Source of the DNA: Segniliparus sp051660745
Lineage (GTDB): Bacteria; Actinomycetota; Actinomycetes; Mycobacteriales; Mycobacteriaceae
NCBI RefSeq assembly: GCF_051660745.1
Contig: NZ_JBOFQF010000018.1
Location: 1-64,000, forward strand
DNA: 64,000 nt
Reading direction: 5' to 3'
This document shows, piece after piece, positions 1-7,272 of the stretch. The translations under genes and the position numbers were made by a program. The notes below the pieces were generated by a model. It did not search any database, had not been told where the DNA came from, and saw only the letters and a program-made list of their open reading frames with translations. The first letter of the stretch is position 1; the number at the start of each line of letters is the position of its first letter.

Positions 1-603
1 ACGGAGATCTACGAGAAGTTGAAGAAGGCGGCGGCGAAGTACACGGCGACCGACCAGGACGAGGCGGGCAAGCACAAGGGCACCGACACCGGGACCGGCA
101 CAGACACGACTGGCAAGGGCGCCGACACGGGCACGAGCACGACAGACCCGAGCAGCAAGATCGACACCAGCAAGGTCACGTACGACAAGGTGAACGGGTC
201 GGGTTCTGTCGACAGCTATATCAGCCAGGCGCTCGACAAGAACGGGATCACCGACCCGACGGCCCGCAAGAACTGGACCGAGGGCTACAAGACCTTGATC
301 AGCCGCGAGTCGTCCGGCAACGTGATGGCGGTCAACACTACCGACAGCAACGCGACGTCGTCGTCCGTGATCGTGGGCGATGGCAACACGGCGAACTGCT
401 CGCGCGGCCTGGCCCAGTGCATCCCCAGCACCTTCGCGGCGTACCACGTTGCGGGCACGTCGAGCAATATCTACGACCCGGTGGCGAACATCGCGGCCTC
501 GATGAACTACAGCATGGGGCATTACGGGGTCTCGAAAGACGGCAGCGACCTCACCTCCAAAGTCCAACAGGCCGATTCCGGCCGGGGCGCGAAGGGTTAT
601 TGA
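1..603 (+). CDS. Lytic transglycosylase (SLT-like) domain protein, 5' end outside window
   Basis: The reading frame is open from the first base, so the gene starts upstream; 200 residues are visible. The first 60 are Lys/Thr/Gly/Asp-rich and probably a linker. From about residue 75 there is a goose-lysozyme/SLT-like fold: the segment SRESSGN carries the probable catalytic Glu, followed by SRGLAQCIPSTF and NIYDPVANI, typical of actinobacterial peptidoglycan-cleaving domains. The C-terminus ends in a QAD..KGY tail, as I recall for mycobacterial SLT proteins. Such domains occur both in secreted cell-wall enzymes and at the end of phage tape-measure proteins. The beta-helix protein that follows makes a phage origin possible, but a host exported muramidase is equally possible. 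Confidence 0.75.
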   Translation, partial: TEIYEKLKKAAAKYTATDQDEAGKHKGTDTGTGTDTTGKGADTGTSTTDPSSKIDTSKVTYDKVNGSGSVDSYISQALDKNGITDPTARKNWTEGYKTLISRESSGNVMAVNTTDSNATSSSVIVGDGNTANCSRGLAQCIPSTFAAYHVAGTSSNIYDPVANIAASMNYSMGHYGVSKDGSDLTSKVQQADSGRGAKGY

Positions 604-613
604 GCCTCTCTCG

Positions 614-655
614 CGCGCGAATGGCGCCCGCCATATGGCGGGCGCCATTCGCGCG
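614..655. terminator. Perfect 21-bp inverted repeat, bidirectional terminator
   Basis: A perfect 42-bp palindrome with a central ATAT lies between the stop at 603 (plus strand) and the stop at 713 (minus strand). It serves two convergent genes and is very GC-rich. A short T-rich stretch follows on the plus side (CCCTTTTC). Confidence 0.8.
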
Positions 656-712
656 GGACTCCCTTTTCACCAGGCCCGGGGGCCTCACGGTTCAGGGCGA
701 TATCGAGCAGCG

Positions 713-2413
713 CTAGGACCGGGCGAGGCTCCCCTTGATCACGAGCCAGAACGGTTGGCCATCGTCGGAGGCGACACAGGCGAACCGGCCCCATGAGCCC
801 GCTGGCACCGCGATGGAGCGCAGATTTGCGATTTTGTTGAAGGTCGGAGAGCTTCCCGTCGCAGTGTTCACGGTGACGGTGGCCGAGCCGACGTTGTTGA
901 CCTGATGCCAGTCGCCGAGCCGGGATGTGGCGGGGTCGATGATGGTCAGGGCGCGGTTCGACGACTCGCCCCAGGTGGCATGTCCGATCCAGTTGGGGTC
1001 CAGCTGGGCGGAATACCCCGCGGGGTGCGAGCGCTCTGCGAACGGCCCGACCCAGATGCCGCCGTCGCCGGTGGTGACTTCCATGCCGCCGGAATAGCCG
1101 GACAGGGACATGCCCCGGGTTCCGCTGTTCGTGTCGAACCAGACGCCGGTTCCCTCTGCTCCGACGATGCGCTCGCGTTGGCCGCTGATCTGCGTCGACG
1201 ACGAGTTGGCGTCGAAATCTGTGCGGATCGTGTTCATGGAGGCCACCTGCACGAAGGAGCAGCCGCGCAGCACGACGTCGTTGCCGCTGCGCTGAGCAGG
1301 CACTTCGCCAAGGGTGATCAGCACGCTGTTCGCTCCGTCGGCGTAGACGGCCGCGGTGGCGACTCCTTCGAGGTCGGCCTGCTGGATGCTGCAGTTGCGG
1401 ACGGACGCTGTGCCGCCTTGGCGGGTGATCTCGAGGTTCGCGAAGCCCCACGACACCAGATTGAGCGAGCCGGTTCCGGTCGCCGCGACAGCCCCGCTGG
1501 TGATATCCGGCTTGAGGGTGATGGTGTTGCCAGACACCGAGGCCACCAGGTAGGTGGTGTTGGCGGCAAAGCCGCTGCCTGCGGCGCTGAACGAGACCGG
1601 CATATTGACGGCGAACTGCGTCCCGTCAGGGACTCCGACGGCGCTCGAGCCGCTCGTGGTGTTGGCGGTGGCCGACAGCTGGGCGGACTTGAACTGGTTG
1701 ACTTGGATTCTGTTGATATACAGCTCGTTCAGCGACCCGTCCGTGGAGCCGCCGTCGAAGACGATGCCCCGGCACAATCGCTGGTCGCGGCCGTCGCGGG
1801 CGACCATGTGGAACAATTCGTTGAACGTGGAGTTGCCGCACATCAGCACTGCTTGGGGCAGGTCGTTGCCGTAGAACTGGCCGTTCTGGCAGGTCCAGGT
1901 TTTGATGTTGTCGAAGGAGCAGTGCTGGAAGTTGACGATCCGCACGCCCCATTGCGAGCAGTTCTTGATGTACAGGTCGGCGAACTCGCCCCACACCGGG
2001 CCCATGATGTTCTTCGCGCCGAAGCTCAGGCCGTTGGTGAAGTTGTCGATGGCGAAGCCCCGCACGCCTGCATTGCTGATCTGCGTGTTTCCTAGTTGGG
2101 TTGGGATAGTGGGGGGCGCGGTGGGGTTGGCTTCGAACGCCGCGAAGGCGCCGCTGCCGACGAGGATGGTTCCGCCGGAGAAGTTCGGCTCCATATCGGC
2201 CAGATACGGGCCCACCGACGGGTCGGCGGGGAGCAGCGTCGGAGCTGTTCCCTGGTAGAGCACCCCGGAGACCAGCGGCAGCGGCGCTGTCAGCGTGACC
2301 GATCCGGGACCGACCAGCACGGTGCCGCCGCCTGCTGCGGATGCGGCGGACACTGCGGCGCGGATAGCGGTCTCATTTGGCGCGGTCGGATAGAAGCCCG
2401 CAGGTGTTGTCAT
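713..2413 (-). CDS. Right-handed beta-helix protein, phage-tail-spike/pectate-lyase type
   Basis: A 566-residue protein without a signal peptide. The N-terminus (roughly 1-60) resembles the pectate-lyase-superfamily cap, with an Ala/Gly-rich helix then GGTVLVGPG. Long stretches of short Asn/Gly/Ser-rich coils follow (such as NCSQWGVRIVNF and CSFDNIKTW), as in right-handed parallel beta-helices. Around 240-310 an inserted module (SGNTITL, ANTTYLV) resembles small beta-domains found in phage tail proteins. ATG is preceded by GGTGA at suitable spacing. Lack of a leader peptide and the SLT protein next door suggest a tail-fibre or prophage-remnant protein. A cytosolic or T7-secreted host protein cannot be excluded. 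Confidence 0.55.
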   Translation of the reverse strand: MTTPAGFYPTAPNETAIRAAVSAASAAGGGTVLVGPGSVTLTAPLPLVSGVLYQGTAPTLLPADPSVGPYLADMEPNFSGGTILVGSGAFAAFEANPTAPPTIPTQLGNTQISNAGVRGFAIDNFTNGLSFGAKNIMGPVWGEFADLYIKNCSQWGVRIVNFQHCSFDNIKTWTCQNGQFYGNDLPQAVLMCGNSTFNELFHMVARDGRDQRLCRGIVFDGGSTDGSLNELYINRIQVNQFKSAQLSATANTTSGSSAVGVPDGTQFAVNMPVSFSAAGSGFAANTTYLVASVSGNTITLKPDITSGAVAATGTGSLNLVSWGFANLEITRQGGTASVRNCSIQQADLEGVATAAVYADGANSVLITLGEVPAQRSGNDVVLRGCSFVQVASMNTIRTDFDANSSSTQISGQRERIVGAEGTGVWFDTNSGTRGMSLSGYSGGMEVTTGDGGIWVGPFAERSHPAGYSAQLDPNWIGHATWGESSNRALTIIDPATSRLGDWHQVNNVGSATVTVNTATGSSPTFNKIANLRSIAVPAGSWGRFACVASDDGQPFWLVIKGSLARS

Positions 2414-2512
2414 CGTTTCACCATGTTTTCTTAGTAGTTTGCTTAAGGAGCGGACTTCGACGTTCCGAGCATCGACGAGCCGTCCCCGGTTTCCCGGACT
2501 GGTTCTTCGGGA

Positions 2513-3862
2513 TCACGCCCTGGTGGCCTCTTTCGGCAGCTTGCGGAGGCGCCGATACCGGCGTGCCCCTAGCGGATGCCCGGGATAGGCTGTTGCGAAT
2601 CGCAGGATGCGCGTGAGGTGCAGGTCGAGCGACAGCATCGTCGGCACGATCTGAGACATGTCTTTGATCAAGCGTGGCGCGATGTACGCGGTCTTGAGCG
2701 ACATGTTCCGCCCTAAGGCGTGACGCGGCTTGACATCGCGCAGCGAGAGCATCTGCAAGATGCGTCCGGCGGTGTCGGGGCGCTTGAGCATCGTCTGGCC
2801 CAGCGCGTTGAACCAGGTGTACGCGATCTCGGCGTCCCCCATGAAGTGCGAGGCGAAGTACATCTCAAAGGAGTCGGCGTCCCGCCAGCGCCACCACTCG
2901 AGCAGTTCGCGCTCGATGTCTCCGCCGCCCAAGCCTCTGACGATTCCTTCCGCCAGCTGCTCGCCGTGGCGGAACGCGTCCGCCATGCCTTGCCCCAGCG
3001 CAGGATCCTTGAAATGGCCGGCGTCGCCGAGCAGCGCCCAGCCTGGGCCGACCGGGGTCCGGAAGTACCCGTGCCACCGCCGATACATTCGCAGTGGTCC
3101 GACGCGGGTCGCGCCGAGCACGGCGTCGACGAGTTCCGGGCACATGGACAGGGCGTCGTCGAAATTCGTCTGACGATCGGCCAGGACCGCGTCGGCGCTG
3201 CTCATCGGGAAGCCCAACTGCACGTTGTAGAGGCCGTTGTCCAAACGCGGGGCGACGATGTTGCATCCGTTCTTGACCCCGAAGACGAGGTCGAATTTCG
3301 GGTTCGCCCCCTCGAAGAAGGACCACATCGGGATGTAGTTGCCGGGAATGGTGAGGTATTCTTCGGCGCCCACCGCCTTGCTCACCGTCGAATGCGCGCC
3401 ATCGGCCCCGATCACCAGGTCGGCGTGCACCGGCCCGGACGAGGTGGCGACGCCCGCTACTCGGCCGTCGTCGATGAGGACGCCGTCGACGGGGCAGCCC
3501 AGGCGGACATCGGCTCCCGCCTTCGCGGCGTGCTCGGCGAGGACGTTGTCGAGCACCTCGCGCCGGATCCCGAGCGTGGTGCCCAAAATTTCGGTGTCCA
3601 TTTGCGATGGGATGGCCACGTCGTTGACGCGGAACTGCATCGTGCGCAGCCGGGTGGCGCCCGCCGCCAGCACATCGTCGAGGACGCCGAGGCGTTCCAG
3701 CACTGCTGTTCCGCTGGCGGTGAACAGGTGCGTGGACGGTTTGTCGCCGAGGGCGCCTGTCTTCTCCGCGACGCACACGCTCAGTCCCTGCCGGGCCAGC
3801 TGCATCGCCAGCGTGGACCCCGCGCAGCGGGCTCCGACCACGACGACGTCGAACTTGTCCAT
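2513..3862 (-). CDS. FAD-dependent monooxygenase (PHBH-like flavoprotein)
   Basis: A 449-residue flavoprotein. An N-terminal dinucleotide-binding beta-alpha-beta (GARCAG, residues 10-15), the DG motif GADGAHS (152-158) and the second FAD motif GDAGHFKDP (279-287) are all in the order of the aromatic-hydroxylase/geranylgeranyl-reductase superfamily. A longer in-frame reading starts 40 codons upstream, but the ATG at 3862 is chosen because AGGAGG sits five bases before it and the FAD motif then starts at residue 5. The substrate cannot be read from sequence. It lies alone between a terminator and the beta-helix gene, so the context gives no pathway. Confidence 0.85.
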   Translation of the reverse strand: MDKFDVVVVGARCAGSTLAMQLARQGLSVCVAEKTGALGDKPSTHLFTASGTAVLERLGVLDDVLAAGATRLRTMQFRVNDVAIPSQMDTEILGTTLGIRREVLDNVLAEHAAKAGADVRLGCPVDGVLIDDGRVAGVATSSGPVHADLVIGADGAHSTVSKAVGAEEYLTIPGNYIPMWSFFEGANPKFDLVFGVKNGCNIVAPRLDNGLYNVQLGFPMSSADAVLADRQTNFDDALSMCPELVDAVLGATRVGPLRMYRRWHGYFRTPVGPGWALLGDAGHFKDPALGQGMADAFRHGEQLAEGIVRGLGGGDIERELLEWWRWRDADSFEMYFASHFMGDAEIAYTWFNALGQTMLKRPDTAGRILQMLSLRDVKPRHALGRNMSLKTAYIAPRLIKDMSQIVPTMLSLDLHLTRILRFATAYPGHPLGARRYRRLRKLPKEATRA

Positions 3863-4000
3863 GCCGACCTCCTGGGTCTGGGTCTGGTTGTTGTCTGGAG
3901 CAGGGTTCATATCGCTCCCTAGCCCCGGGTGGGGGATCGTCTGGTCACGCGGTAGGGCGTGCCCGTCGGGAGGCTGGGCCACAGCGGGGGAAGGGCTCGA

Positions 4001-4046
4001 CGAGGAAGGGGCCGAGACCGCCGCAGCGACCTCGGCCCCTTCCTCG
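4001..4046 (-). terminator. 16-bp stem terminator after the repeat-rich secreted protein gene
   Basis: Inverted arms at 4001-4016 and 4031-4046 match over 16 bp (CGAGGAAGGGGCCGAG and its complement) around a 14-base loop. It lies 25 bases past the stop at 4071 and upstream of the flavoprotein start, so it separates the two same-strand genes. Confidence 0.75.
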
Positions 4047-4070
4047 GGTTACTTGCCCTTTGCCATCGAA

Positions 4071-6005
4071 TTAGTTGATGATGCTATTCGGCGTCCTGAT
4101 CGGGTCGATCGGAGCGTTATAACCCGTGGCGCCGGTCGCGGCGCCTGCGATGACGTTTGCCGCGATGGGGGCAAGACCGGACGCTGCGCCCAGCGCTGTG
4201 CCGACAACCGCGCCGACCGCGGCGCCGATCGGCCCTGTGACCACACCGCCGATCAGACCAAACTGGCTGCCGAAGTCAGCACCGGCTTGCGCGCCGATCA
4301 AACCACCGGAAACAGCTTGGCTCGCGGCGCCGAGCGTGCCGACCGCGGCGCCTCCCACAGTGCCAACGAGAGCACCGACGGCCCCAGCGCCTGCCGGACC
4401 GGCGATGGCGTTGCCGATCTGTCGACCGACGTTCGCGATGTTGGCAGATGTCGCGAGCGTGGCGGGGCCCATGCTCAGGTTTGCCGCGTTCACGACCTCA
4501 TTGGCGATCTGAGCGCTATTGGCGGCGCCGCTGACGCCCTCCGCGAGACCGGCGCCCACGCTACCAATGGTGAGGCCGGTAGCGAAGACCGCGCCATCGG
4601 CGGCAGCCGCCAGGTTGCCGAGAACGGAGGCGGTCGGAGCGACCACCGCGGAGAGCGGCCCGAACTGATTCGTGGGGCCGTAGTTGTAACCAACTTGGGC
4701 TCCGTAGTTGTAACCGCTCTGGGCTCCGATCTCCCCAAAGTTGCCAATAGCGGGGCTACCGGCGTTCAGGCCAGCGAGAAGGCCGCCGGGCACGGCGCCG
4801 CCGGCGCCGCCGATCACACTGCCGATAATGCCGCCACCGATTGGCGAGAGCGCACCGATTTGCTGACCGGCTTGAGCACCGTACAGCGAGTCGTCGGCAG
4901 CGCGGCTGATTGCCGACGTGATATCGCTGAGGGGGCTCGTGGTACCAGATATCGAGGGGACGCCAGGCTGGGCCACAGGCGTGACCGCATTGCCGACGGT
5001 TGCCGCTGCCTGCGGGGCTGCCGCTACCGCTGCCGTGCTGACGTTCGGAGCTGCCGCTGCCGTGCTGGCGCTCGGAGCTGCCGCTGCCTGCGGGGCTGCC
5101 GCTGCCGCTGCCGTGCTGGCGTTCGGGGCTGCCGCTGCCGTGCTGGCGCTCGGAGCTGCCGCTGCCTGCGGGGCTGCCGCTGCCGCTGCCGTGCTGGCGT
5201 TCGGGGCTGCCGCTGCCGTGCTGGCGTCGGTTTTGTTAGTTGTGCCGCCGAGGCCGAGTGCGCCTTGCAAGCCGCTCGTCCCCGCGCTGCTAGCGGTGCT
5301 GGCGGTGCCGGAGGTTGACGGGCTGGTGGTGCCCGCGGTCGTGCTGGCGGTGCCGGAGGTTGACGGGCTGGTGGTGCCCGCGGTCGTGCTGGCGGTGCCG
5401 GAGGTTGACGGGCTCGTGGTGCCTGCCGTCGAGCCGCCGAGGCCGAGCGCGCCCGCAGTCGTGCCGGTGGACGCAGTGCCGCCGCTGGTGGTGGAAGTTC
5501 CGCTGGTGGTGCCGCCGCTCACAGAAGAGCCGGTGGACGCAGTGCCGCCGCTGGTGGTGGAAGTTCCGCTGGTGGTGCCGCCGCTCACAGAAGAGCCGGT
5601 GGACGCAGTGCCGCCGCCCGCAGTCGTGCCGGTGGACGCAGTGCCGGAAGAGCCGGTGGACGCAGTGCCGGAAGAGCCGGTGGACGCAGTGCCGCCGCTG
5701 GTGGAAGAGCCGCCGCTGGTGGTGCCGCCGGAGCTGGCAGAGGATCCGCCGGAGGCCGAGCCGCCGGAGCTGGATCCGCCGCCGCTGTGCTGGTCGATCG
5801 TTGAGAACCCGGAACGGTTGCCATTGAGCGCGGTGATGGGCAGAGCGGCATGCGCGCCGCTGGCATTGAATTTGTCGTATTGGGGCAATGCGGTGGTCGG
5901 CTCGTTGCCGTAGCCGTAGGAGGCCAAAGCTGCCGCAAACACCGTGGTCGCGGCGAGAACGCCCGTCAGTGGCGCTGAAACACGCCCTTTGTGTGTTCGA
6001 GACAT
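4071..6005 (-). CDS. Secreted Ala/Gly/Ser/Thr-rich repeat protein of unknown function
   Basis: A 644-residue protein starting at the ATG at 6005 (AGAGGG about eight bases upstream; longer frames are uncharged with start signals). Residues 1-30 are a signal peptide (MSRTHKGR then a hydrophobic run ending ALASYGYG). Residues about 70-350 are low-complexity Gly/Ser/Thr and Ala/Pro blocks made of tandem repeats (annotated separately). The C-terminal 250 residues are Gly/Ala-rich with repeated small-residue hydrophobic segments (GGIIGSVIGGAGG, GAVGALVGTVGGAAVG) and a doubled GYNYG element. The composition recalls mycobacterial PGRS-like or glycine-zipper proteins, but no PE/PPE head is present. 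Probably envelope-associated; no enzymatic motif was found. Confidence 0.75.
   Translation of the reverse strand: MSRTHKGRVSAPLTGVLAATTVFAAALASYGYGNEPTTALPQYDKFNASGAHAALPITALNGNRSGFSTIDQHSGGGSSSGGSASGGSSASSGGTTSGGSSTSGGTASTGSSGTASTGSSGTASTGTTAGGGTASTGSSVSGGTTSGTSTTSGGTASTGSSVSGGTTSGTSTTSGGTASTGTTAGALGLGGSTAGTTSPSTSGTASTTAGTTSPSTSGTASTTAGTTSPSTSGTASTASSAGTSGLQGALGLGGTTNKTDASTAAAAPNASTAAAAAAPQAAAAPSASTAAAAPNASTAAAAAAPQAAAAPSASTAAAAPNVSTAAVAAAPQAAATVGNAVTPVAQPGVPSISGTTSPLSDITSAISRAADDSLYGAQAGQQIGALSPIGGGIIGSVIGGAGGAVPGGLLAGLNAGSPAIGNFGEIGAQSGYNYGAQVGYNYGPTNQFGPLSAVVAPTASVLGNLAAAADGAVFATGLTIGSVGAGLAEGVSGAANSAQIANEVVNAANLSMGPATLATSANIANVGRQIGNAIAGPAGAGAVGALVGTVGGAAVGTLGAASQAVSGGLIGAQAGADFGSQFGLIGGVVTGPIGAAVGAVVGTALGAASGLAPIAANVIAGAATGATGYNAPIDPIRTPNSIIN
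4993..5226. repeat. Three tandem 78-bp units (26 residues each) inside the secreted protein gene
   Basis: Units begin at 4993 (diverged), 5071 and 5149; the last two are nearly identical. The unit length is a multiple of three, so copy number can change without breaking the frame. Each encodes an Ala-rich stretch with the pattern AAAPNAS / AAPQAAAAPSAS. Confidence 0.9.
5301..5435. repeat. Three tandem 45-bp units (15 residues each)
   Basis: Starts at 5301, 5346 and 5391. They encode a Thr/Ser/Pro unit (TTAGTTSPSTSGTAS) in the secreted repeat protein. The third copy has a few substitutions. Confidence 0.9.
5476..5607. repeat. Two tandem 66-bp units (22 residues each)
   Basis: Starts at 5476 and 5542, essentially identical, encoding a Gly/Thr/Ser unit (SVSGGTTSGTSTTSGG). 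A shorter 24-bp repeat encoding ASTGSSGT follows at about 5640-5690. All periods in this gene are multiples of three. Confidence 0.9.
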
Positions 6006-6640
6006 GTGAAAACCCTCTTGCTTCTTTGGTTGAGTGAATTTTCTGATAATTTCGCCTATCCCAACACGCGTCTCTCTAGCCGTCCTGATGGGACGACGTG
6101 TCAAATTCAGCCTGTTGGGATCCACTGCCAGCGGTATGCCCTGGTCGCGGGCATGCCAACGCGTACAGCAAGACGATCTGCGCGCATATCCGCCCATCCC
6201 TTCGGCGTCGTGCCGATAGGGACAGGGGTTGTCATCCTCATTCTCTTTCGGATGGAATCAGATGGAAATAGATGCGGAGCAGCTATATTTTTTAAATAAT
6301 TTATATAAATGCGGAGCAACCGTGATCCGCATGTGATGACTATACAATCATCCTCGCCGAGGCGCAATACTTGTCGCGCTAATTTTCAATCCGATCGGTT
6401 TTATCCGATCCTTCTCGGGGAAATCTCCAGCTCAAGTCGCTATACGCGCCTTTAATTAAAAAGATAATTTAATGACTAGAATTAATTTAATAACCCAAGG
6501 CGTGTGAAACATCGTCCGGAACAACGGATCGCCGTGCTCGCTTCAACTCGCGAGAGGGGTCTCGGCCGCATGTGGAATTCATGTTTTGCGGGGCCGTTAT
6601 TCTGTCAAGTTCGGCGCTCCGCAGGAGGGGAAAACTCTGG
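6006..6640. other. Long divergent intergenic region with AT-rich core and 10-bp direct repeats
   Basis: I see no credible gene. The region separates the secreted repeat protein (minus) from the DUF2505 gene (plus). ATGCGGAGCA occurs at 6272-6281 and again at 6309-6318, flanking an almost pure A/T stretch. A second AT block at about 6450-6500 contains TTTAATTAA and two ATTTAAT elements. These look like regulatory or nucleoid-protein binding DNA rather than coding sequence. Confidence 0.5.
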
Positions 6641-6653
6641 TATGCTGGCCATA
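6641..6653 (+). promoter_or_regulatory. Candidate -10 element giving a leaderless DUF2505 transcript
   Basis: TATGCT at 6641-6646 matches TANNNT and lies six bases before the A of the ATG at 6653, the spacing expected when transcription starts at the start codon. The nearest Shine-Dalgarno-like AGGAGG is about 25 bases upstream, too far to be used. Confidence 0.5.
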
Positions 6654-7171
6654 TGGCGACTTCTATCAATTATTCTGCAGATTTCCCCGTGGATCCGAAG
6701 CGGTTGCACGATGCGCTTATCGATAAGAAGTATTGGTTGAGCCGTGTTAATAGCATTAGCGGTGAGGACGCGGCGTGCGAATTCCGCGCGGACCCGGACG
6801 ATGGCCCTATCCCGGAGGGCTGGTTCTCGGTCTGGTCGAGCCACTTGGTCCCCGCCACCGAGCTGCCGCCCGCTATCACGAAGGTGCGTTCTGCCGACCT
6901 GCGCATCAATCGCGGCGAACATTGGGGGCCTTTCTGGAACAACCGGGCTTCGGGCCTGTTCACTTTTAGCGTCCCCGAATCGCCAGTGCGGGTGCGCGGC
7001 GATGTGAAGCTCGCCCCCCATGGCAATGGCTCGAGACTCGCCTACACCACTGAGTTGCAGTTGAAAGTCCCGTTCCTCAAATCAAAGATCGAGTCCAACC
7101 TTTCCGACCGGATCATCAAGGTTCTCGACATGGTGCGAGATTTCACCATCGTCTGGCTCGCGAGCCACTGA
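6653..7171 (+). CDS. DUF2505 family protein
   Basis: A 172-residue protein with the full length expected of the actinobacterial DUF2505 family, which is distantly START/SRPBCC-like and of unknown function. Recognisable features are the N-terminal MATSINYSADFPVDPKRLHD start, the central alternating beta-strands (such as GLFTFSVPESPVRVRGDVKL) and the C-terminal helix with LSDRIIKVLD. It has no signal peptide or membrane segment. It is monocistronic between an AT-rich region and the end of mmpL on the other strand. A lipid- or hydrophobic-ligand-binding role is inference from the fold family only. Confidence 0.8.
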   Translation: MATSINYSADFPVDPKRLHDALIDKKYWLSRVNSISGEDAACEFRADPDDGPIPEGWFSVWSSHLVPATELPPAITKVRSADLRINRGEHWGPFWNNRASGLFTFSVPESPVRVRGDVKLAPHGNGSRLAYTTELQLKVPFLKSKIESNLSDRIIKVLDMVRDFTIVWLASH

Positions 7172-7272
7172 TGCTACGAAATGCGGCAAAGATAGATAAC
7201 GCCCACGGCCGTATTCTCATGTCGGTCGAACAACGCAATAACTGACGTATCGATGCTTTGGCGGCCGTGCTG

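Noticed and set aside
3339..5318. 659-codon plus-strand open frame across the flavoprotein and the repeat protein
   Set aside because: It runs antisense through two genes and a terminator; its C-terminal RCRGCRC repeats are just the complement of the tandem repeats.
4993..5607. Possible CRISPR-like repeats
   Set aside because: The units are directly adjacent with no spacers, all have codon-multiple periods and lie in a coding frame with a signal peptide.
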